This document shows, piece by piece, positions 7,099-10,481 of a stretch of 10,481 nucleotides of DNA. The translations under genes were made by a program, and so were the position numbers. The first letter of the stretch is position 1; each line of letters begins with the position of its first letter. Source of the stretch: Crenothrix polyspora (GTDB lineage: Bacteria > Pseudomonadota > Gammaproteobacteria > Methylococcales > Methylomonadaceae); contig CAMDOP010000099.1 in assembly GCA_945903675.1 (NCBI GenBank), forward strand, positions 1-10,481, read 5' to 3'. The notes under the pieces were generated by a model that worked only from the letters and a program-made list of their open reading frames with translations, was not told the origin of the DNA and searched no databases.

Positions 7099-7989
7099 AT
7101 GAAAAAAACTAGCCTTATTTTTCTGCCCTTTATTTTTAGCAGCGCTTATGCGGACGTGCCGGTTGTCATTGACCATTCGTTATATCCACAATCTGCATCT
7201 CCAAGCAACCCAGCTAACACACAATCGACAACGACATTGTATGAGTTGATGGGGCGACTGGAGCAAATGCAATCTGAAGTGCAGCAGCTTACCGGCAAGA
7301 TAGATGAACAAGCTAATCGAATTGATGGCTTAAAAAAACATCAGAGCACAATGTATTCAGATTTTGATGAGCGCTTGCAAAACATAGAAAATAAGGCTAA
7401 CGGTGTTACTGCAAATCCAAATGAAGTCGCAAAGCCAAGCAGTATCATCAATGCTAAAGAAGTCCAACCTACCACAGCCGCTCCAGTAGTAGTTCCGACT
7501 AATTCAGCGCAAAAGGCTAACCCTATCGAAAAAGCGGCAGCCAATCAAGGGTCAAAGCCACAAATAGAAACTCCACAAAGTCAAGGAATTGATAAACAAG
7601 GTTATTTTATGGCCTATGATGAGCTTAGAAGCGGACATACCGCTCAATCTATAGAGCAATTCAAAGCTTATCTTAACCAGTACCCTACAGGTGAATATGC
7701 TAATAATGCACAATATTGGTTAGGTGAGGCTTATAGAGTTAATCAAGATAACGCTTCTGCCCGCAAAGCATTTAATGATGTGCTCGAAAAATATCCTAAT
7801 AGCGCAAAAGTACCTGATGCTATATTAAAGCTTGGCTATATCGAAGTGGACCAAAAAAATACAGTAAAAGCAACGGAATATCTTAATCGCGTTATTTCTG
7901 ATTATCCTAAATCACCTGCTGCAGTACTGGCATCAAAGAAACTATTAAAACTCAATGAAGCAGCTCCTCATGAAGTAGCCCATCATTAG
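7099..7989 (+). CDS. cpoB: Cell division coordinator CpoB (YbgF), Tol-Pal associated TPR protein
   Basis: CpoB links Tol-Pal to peptidoglycan synthesis at the septum in E. coli by modulating PBP1B/LpoB; LpoB may not exist in this organism. The 296 residues show a signal peptide with likely cleavage after SAYA at residue 18, then a trimerising coiled coil (~46-100, ELMGRLEQMQSEVQQL onward). A Pro/Ala/Thr/Asn-rich linker follows (~101-164), then three tetratricopeptide repeats (about 168-201, 205-238, 242-275). The repeats contain AQYWLGEAY, ARKAFNDVLEKYP and ATEYLNRVISDYP, typical of YbgF. The Shine-Dalgarno AAGG (7088-7091) lies in the last codons of pal, seven bases from the ATG. The stop TAG overlaps or abuts the queE start region (TAGTGATG), so translation of envelope and queuosine genes is likely coupled. 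Confidence 0.93.
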   Translation: MKKTSLIFLPFIFSSAYADVPVVIDHSLYPQSASPSNPANTQSTTTLYELMGRLEQMQSEVQQLTGKIDEQANRIDGLKKHQSTMYSDFDERLQNIENKANGVTANPNEVAKPSSIINAKEVQPTTAAPVVVPTNSAQKANPIEKAAANQGSKPQIETPQSQGIDKQGYFMAYDELRSGHTAQSIEQFKAYLNQYPTGEYANNAQYWLGEAYRVNQDNASARKAFNDVLEKYPNSAKVPDAILKLGYIEVDQKNTVKATEYLNRVISDYPKSPAAVLASKKLLKLNEAAPHEVAHH

Positions 7990-7991
7990 TG

Positions 7992-8633
7992 ATGAGCAGT
8001 CTTCGTATTACTGAAATTTTTTATTCTCTACAAGGAGAATCAAATACAGTGGGAATCCCCACTGTATTTATTCGACTTACTGGATGTCCTTTGCGATGCG
8101 TTTATTGTGATACAGCCTATGCCTTTACGGGTGGAAAAAAGTTAAATATTAACGACATTCTTACCGAAGCAGAGCAATATGAAACCCCTTATATTACGGT
8201 AACCGGCGGAGAGCCGCTGGCACAACCAGCTTGCATAGAATTACTAACCGAACTACTCAATAAAGACTTTAAAGTTTCGCTTGAAACTAGTGGCGCCATT
8301 GATATTTCTAATGTAGATGAACGCACTATAAAAGTCATGGATCTTAAAACACCTAGCTCAGGTGAGCTTAATAAAAACATCTATGAAAATATTCAATTTC
8401 TAAACAGTAAAGATCAAGTTAAATTCGTGATTGGCACCGATGAAGATTACATCTGGTCCAAAGCAATTTTGACAGAATATGCACTATCCGATCGTTGCGA
8501 AGTATTATTTTCACCTGTTATGGGACAACAAAATCCTACCGAACTTGCTGAGAAAATTCTTCGAGACAGATTGCCTGTTCGATTTCAAATTCAATTACAT
8601 AAACTGCTTTGGGATGATGCTCAAGGCAAATAA
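7992..8633 (+). CDS. queE: 7-carboxy-7-deazaguanine synthase (radical SAM)
   Basis: QueE converts 6-carboxytetrahydropterin to 7-carboxy-7-deazaguanine, the ring-contraction step towards preQ0 and queuosine. It is a small radical SAM enzyme. The cluster motif is C32-x3-C36-x2-C39 (CPLRCVYCDT), the canonical spacing rather than the longer CX14CX2C found in some QueE proteins. SLQGE (12-16), GIPTVFIRLTGC (21-32) and TGGEPL (71-76) are QueE-family stretches. From ATG 7992 it is 213 residues, normal for the family; GTG 7989 directly upstream would add one Met and overlap the cpoB stop by one base. No strong ribosome-binding site precedes it, which fits coupling to cpoB. A perfect 12-bp hairpin lies within codons ~17-26. 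queC follows after six bases and does the next reaction. Confidence 0.94.
   Translation: MSSLRITEIFYSLQGESNTVGIPTVFIRLTGCPLRCVYCDTAYAFTGGKKLNINDILTEAEQYETPYITVTGGEPLAQPACIELLTELLNKDFKVSLETSGAIDISNVDERTIKVMDLKTPSSGELNKNIYENIQFLNSKDQVKFVIGTDEDYIWSKAILTEYALSDRCEVLFSPVMGQQNPTELAEKILRDRLPVRFQIQLHKLLWDDAQGK
8042..8069 (+). repeat. Perfect 12-bp inverted repeat (hairpin) inside queE
   Basis: The arm AAATACAGTGGG (8042-8053) is followed by a four-base loop AATC (8054-8057) and the exact reverse complement CCCACTGTATTT (8058-8069). In the mRNA it forms a stable stem about 50 bases after the queE start, just past an internal AAGGAG at ~8032. It encodes the conserved NTVGIPTVF stretch, so protein constraint explains part of the sequence but not the perfect pairing. 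Only a mixed AT stretch follows, not a clean T-run, so it is not a typical terminator. Its role is unknown. Confidence 0.8.
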
Positions 8634-8639
8634 AATATC

Positions 8640-9332
8640 ATGCAAAAAAAAGCGATTATTCTTCTATCAGGTGGATTAGATTCAATTACTGTCCTTGCCC
8701 TCGCAAAACAACAAGGATACATCTGTTACGCCTTAAGCTTTGAATATGGGCAAAGGCATAATGCAGAGCTAATTGCCGCAGCTCAAATAGCAAAAGATTA
8801 TCAAGTTAATGATCATAAGATAATTAAACTTGGGTTAGGAAGCATAGGTGGCTCTGCATTAACTGACGAAAATATTGCCGTACCTAATAAACCACAAGCA
8901 GGCATACCTGTCACCTATGTCCCAGCAAGAAATACCATATTTCTGTCCTTTGCCCTAGGTTGGGCAGAAGTGCTAAATTTAACTGATATCTTTATTGGTG
9001 TTAATGCAGTGGATTACTCTGGATATCCTGACTGCAGGCCTGAATTTATTACTGCTTTTCAGAAATTAGCGAATTTAGCTACTAAAGCAGGTGTAAATGG
9101 CGAGTCCTTTAATATACACACACCTCTGATTTCTTTAACTAAGGCAGAAATCATTATGCAAGGTGTTGCTTTAGGTGTTGATTATCGCCAAACTGTTTCA
9201 TGTTACTCAGCAGATGAGCAAGGTGAAGCTTGTGGCGTATGTGATGCATGTCGAATAAGAATTACAGGTTTTTCAGAAGCGAATGTAAAAGACCCTACTC
9301 GCTATCAAAAAACAATAAAAACTATTGCATAG
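8640..9332 (+). CDS. queC: 7-cyano-7-deazaguanine synthase (preQ0 synthase)
   Basis: QueC uses ATP and ammonia to turn 7-carboxy-7-deazaguanine into 7-cyano-7-deazaguanine (preQ0), the step after QueE in queuosine synthesis. It acts in the cytoplasm. The ATP-pyrophosphatase P-loop is LLSGGLDSIT (residues ~8-17). The structural zinc site is C188-x9-C198-x2-C201-x2-C204 (CYSADEQGEACGVCDAC). FEYGQRHNAEL, VPARNTIFLS, GVNAVDYSGYPDCRPEFI and HTPLISLTKAEII are QueC hallmarks. The 230 residues match the family length (231 in E. coli) and nothing is missing. It begins six bases after the queE stop; AAGG at 8623-8626 is a rather distant ribosome-binding site. QueD and QueF, the neighbouring pathway steps, are not in the window. 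The stop codon lies within the candidate tRNA-Lys promoter. Confidence 0.96.
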   Translation: MQKKAIILLSGGLDSITVLALAKQQGYICYALSFEYGQRHNAELIAAAQIAKDYQVNDHKIIKLGLGSIGGSALTDENIAVPNKPQAGIPVTYVPARNTIFLSFALGWAEVLNLTDIFIGVNAVDYSGYPDCRPEFITAFQKLANLATKAGVNGESFNIHTPLISLTKAEIIMQGVALGVDYRQTVSCYSADEQGEACGVCDACRIRITGFSEANVKDPTRYQKTIKTIA

Positions 9333-9352
9333 TTCATATAAATCATTATAAT
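9325..9352 (+). promoter_or_regulatory. Candidate tRNA-Lys promoter
   Basis: A perfect -10, TATAAT (9347-9352), sits 15 bases before the tRNA 5' end, placing transcription start a few bases upstream of it. The -35 is poor (TTGCAT, 9325-9330, 16-base spacer) and overlaps the end of queC. Read-through from queC is an alternative or additional source of the tRNA. Confidence 0.5.
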
Positions 9353-9366
9353 GGTCAATCTTTGTT

Positions 9367-9442
9367 GGGTCGTTAGCTCAGCCGGTAGAGCACCGCACTT
9401 TTAATGCGATGGTCGCGCGTTCGAATCGCGCACGACCCACCA
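9367..9442 (+). tRNA. tRNA-Lys (anticodon UUU), CCA encoded
   Basis: The 76-base gene folds as a full cloverleaf. The acceptor stem is GGGTCGT (9367-9373) with ACGACCC (9432-9438), then discriminator A and encoded CCA. The D-stem is GCTC/GAGC, and the T-arm is GCGCG-TTCGAAT-CGCGC. The anticodon loop is CTTTTAA with anticodon TTT at 9400-9402. The top anticodon-stem pair is C-A (27-43), a mismatch; the E. coli gene has G-T there. It reads AAA/AAG lysine codons and is the likely insertion site of the integrase-bearing element just downstream. Confidence 0.96.
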
Positions 9443-9461
9443 AACAAAGACTTGATTTTAA

Positions 9462-9486
9462 AGGACTTTTAAGGATAAAAAGTCTT
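9462..9486 (+). other. Hairpin immediately 3' of tRNA-Lys
   Basis: AGGACTTTT (9462-9470) pairs with AAAAGTCTT (9478-9486) across a seven-base loop AAGGATA, with one G-U pair. It starts 20 bases after the tRNA CCA end. No T-run follows, so it is not an obvious terminator. It could help 3' processing of the tRNA precursor or be a recombinase arm/attachment structure; neither is shown. Confidence 0.4.
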
Positions 9487-9510
9487 GGTAACTGTGTACT
9501 AAAACATGCG

Positions 9511-9541
9511 ACTACAGTGATTTTACTGGTAGTTTTGTTTT
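9511..9541 (+). terminator. Probable intrinsic terminator after tRNA-Lys
   Basis: ACTACAGT (9511-9518), loop GATTTT, then ACTGGTAGT (9525-9533) form an eight-pair stem with one bulged G. The tract TTTTGTTTT (9533-9541) follows directly. This fits rho-independent termination of the queC/tRNA transcript and would insulate the integrase gene, which starts 24 bases later. The stem is modest, so efficiency is uncertain. Confidence 0.55.
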
Positions 9542-9543
9542 AA

Positions 9544-9557
9544 CCTCAAAATTGAGG
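9544..9557 (+). promoter_or_regulatory. Inverted repeat covering the integrase ribosome-binding site
   Basis: CCTCAA-AA-TTGAGG is an inverted repeat whose right arm contains the GAGG Shine-Dalgarno (9554-9557), seven bases before ATG 9565. As RNA it can form at least five pairs (CCTCA/TGAGG) with an AAAT loop and would hide the ribosome-binding site; as DNA it could be an operator. The Shine-Dalgarno itself is strong and supports the ATG at 9565. Confidence 0.45.
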
Positions 9558-9564
9558 AATACAG

Positions 9565-10416
9565 ATGCTAAATTTCTACATCATCAAAGTAATTCTAAAA
9601 AACGGTGAAGTCCGTTATCGTACAATACTTACCAAATCTGGTAAGGCAATCAAAACAAAAACTTTCAGACGTAAACAAGATGCTCGTACATGGGGTAATC
9701 GTACTGTTATAGATTCCCAAGAATACGAAGCTAAAGGTATTAAACCTTGTACCATTATGTTCAGTCGATTGGCTGATGAATATATGCAATGGTGGACAGG
9801 CAAAGACCATGATCGAGCAAGATTGGTCTTATGGTGGGAACAGCGCTTAGGTAAACATCTTCTATCAGATATTACACCAGACCTTATCCGAAGTACTCTT
9901 AGTCCTAAAAAGTCACGAGCCGCTGCAACTTACAATAAATATCTCGCTGTATTATCAGCCGTTCTGATTTATGCCAATCTACAACAAGAGGATGGCAATA
10001 TAATTGATCAATACATTGATTACAATCCTTGTAAGCGCGTTCGCTCGCTTGAAGTAGATAATAAAATTGTTCGTTACCTTTCTGATGAAGAAAAACCACG
10101 TTTACTTAAAGCGGCCAAAGAAATTGGAGGTAAGTTTTATCTAAAAGTTTTGATGGCGCTTACAACTGGGATGCGGAAAGGTGAACTTGAAAAGTTGCAT
10201 TGGAATGCCATAGACTTCGAAAGGAATTTGGCTAGACTACCCGATTCCAAAAACGGAACGCCTCGATACACACCCATTCCCAACGTTATTATGGGCGAAC
10301 TCAGAAAGAATCGAGAAATAGGAGGAGGACTTCTATTTCCATCCAGCACTAATATAAACAAACCCTTTGATTATAGACTGAAGTTTCCTAAAAAATCATC
10401 AAGCCACCATGCGTAG
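9565..10416 (+). CDS. Tyrosine recombinase/integrase, C-terminally truncated (probable pseudogene)
   Basis: This is a phage/island-type integrase. The N-terminal part (~1-55) is an arm-binding-like region with YRTILTKSGKAIKTKTFRRKQDARTW. A core-binding SAM-like domain (~65-165) follows, with FSRLADEYMQWW and ATYNKYLAVLSAVLIYA. The catalytic domain then starts at ~RYLSDEEKPRLL. It keeps Arg I in LTTGMRKGELEKLHW (R204) and the beta-hairpin lysine in DSKNGTPRYTPIP (K229). The HxxR motif, second His/Trp and Tyr nucleophile are absent: the frame ends at 283 residues in a non-homologous tail (KKSSSHHA), whereas relatives normally run to roughly 320-350. Neither other forward frame restores them within the window. 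It lies directly 3' of tRNA-Lys in the same direction, as integrases of tRNA-targeting elements do. As written it should not recombine. Confidence 0.85.
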   Translation: MLNFYIIKVILKNGEVRYRTILTKSGKAIKTKTFRRKQDARTWGNRTVIDSQEYEAKGIKPCTIMFSRLADEYMQWWTGKDHDRARLVLWWEQRLGKHLLSDITPDLIRSTLSPKKSRAAATYNKYLAVLSAVLIYANLQQEDGNIIDQYIDYNPCKRVRSLEVDNKIVRYLSDEEKPRLLKAAKEIGGKFYLKVLMALTTGMRKGELEKLHWNAIDFERNLARLPDSKNGTPRYTPIPNVIMGELRKNREIGGGLLFPSSTNINKPFDYRLKFPKKSSSHHA

Positions 10417-10481
10417 CAATATAGCCACCAGCGAATTTTTCGTGGGTTTGCCGGGTTTGGGGCACACCCTATCAAAATCCT
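10402..10481. repeat. GC-richer tail with short repeats, possible edge of a second insertion
   Basis: From about 10400 the sequence no longer resembles an integrase. Bases 10411-10470 are 33/60 G+C, against 23/60 for 10321-10380. AGCCACCA occurs twice, 21 bases apart (10402-10409 and 10423-10430), and GGGTTTG twice, nine bases apart (10444-10450 and 10453-10459). On the minus strand an open frame runs leftward from the window edge to about 10388 without a recognisable product, and a + strand frame from ATG 10409 is open to the edge. This looks like a dispersed repeat or IS/MITE end, but its borders cannot be set from this window. Confidence 0.35.

Noticed and set aside
8479..8679. 66-codon + strand frame across queE/queC
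   Set aside because: Overlaps two recognised enzymes out of frame; composition is typical of a shadow frame.
10137..10361. 74-codon minus-strand frame in the integrase
   Set aside because: Antisense to the conserved catalytic domain of the recombinase; no independent evidence.
10402..10430. CRISPR-like repeat (AGCCACCA twice, 21 bases apart)
   Set aside because: Only two eight-base copies, with no consistent repeat/spacer structure and no cas genes.

Overview
This window reads as the chromosome of an AT-rich gammaproteobacterium. ArgA, CpdA, Pal, CpoB and the tRNA-Lys all look gammaproteobacterial. The tolB-pal-cpoB-queE-queC order and the style of the proteins are compatible with a methanotroph-like (Methylococcales) lineage, but that placement is inference and I hold it loosely. 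Every gene I can support lies on the + strand. No stretch of more than about 160 bases lacks a gene.

Layout. Bases 1-414 hold the 3' end of a YgiM-type SH3/coiled-coil membrane protein. Next comes ilvD (branched-chain amino acid synthesis). argA (first step of arginine synthesis) follows, and its stop codon overlaps the start of cpdA (cAMP phosphodiesterase). After a short gap there is a 170-residue inner-membrane protein of unknown function. The second half starts with the envelope genes tolB, pal and cpoB, which run directly into queE and queC (7-deazaguanine/queuosine precursor synthesis). Spacing from pal to queC is tight, so tolB to queC is probably one transcription unit; tolQ, tolR and tolA are not in the window. 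A tRNA-Lys(UUU) gene with its own likely promoter follows queC.

Right edge. Immediately 3' of the tRNA, in the same direction, is a tyrosine-recombinase (integrase) gene. This is the usual arrangement at the end of an integrated element. Its reading frame stops before the second half of the catalytic site, and the last ~80 bases are GC-richer and carry short repeats. The integrase therefore looks truncated by a second insertion or rearrangement, and any cargo lies beyond the window.

Assessment. The window is mostly core metabolism and envelope genes, and I do not see a convincing new multi-gene system. The most notable unexplained structures are a perfect 12-bp hairpin inside the start of queE, imperfect or perfect palindromes overlying three candidate promoters (argA, the unknown membrane gene, tolB), an inverted repeat covering the integrase ribosome-binding site, and the broken integrase junction at the right end.
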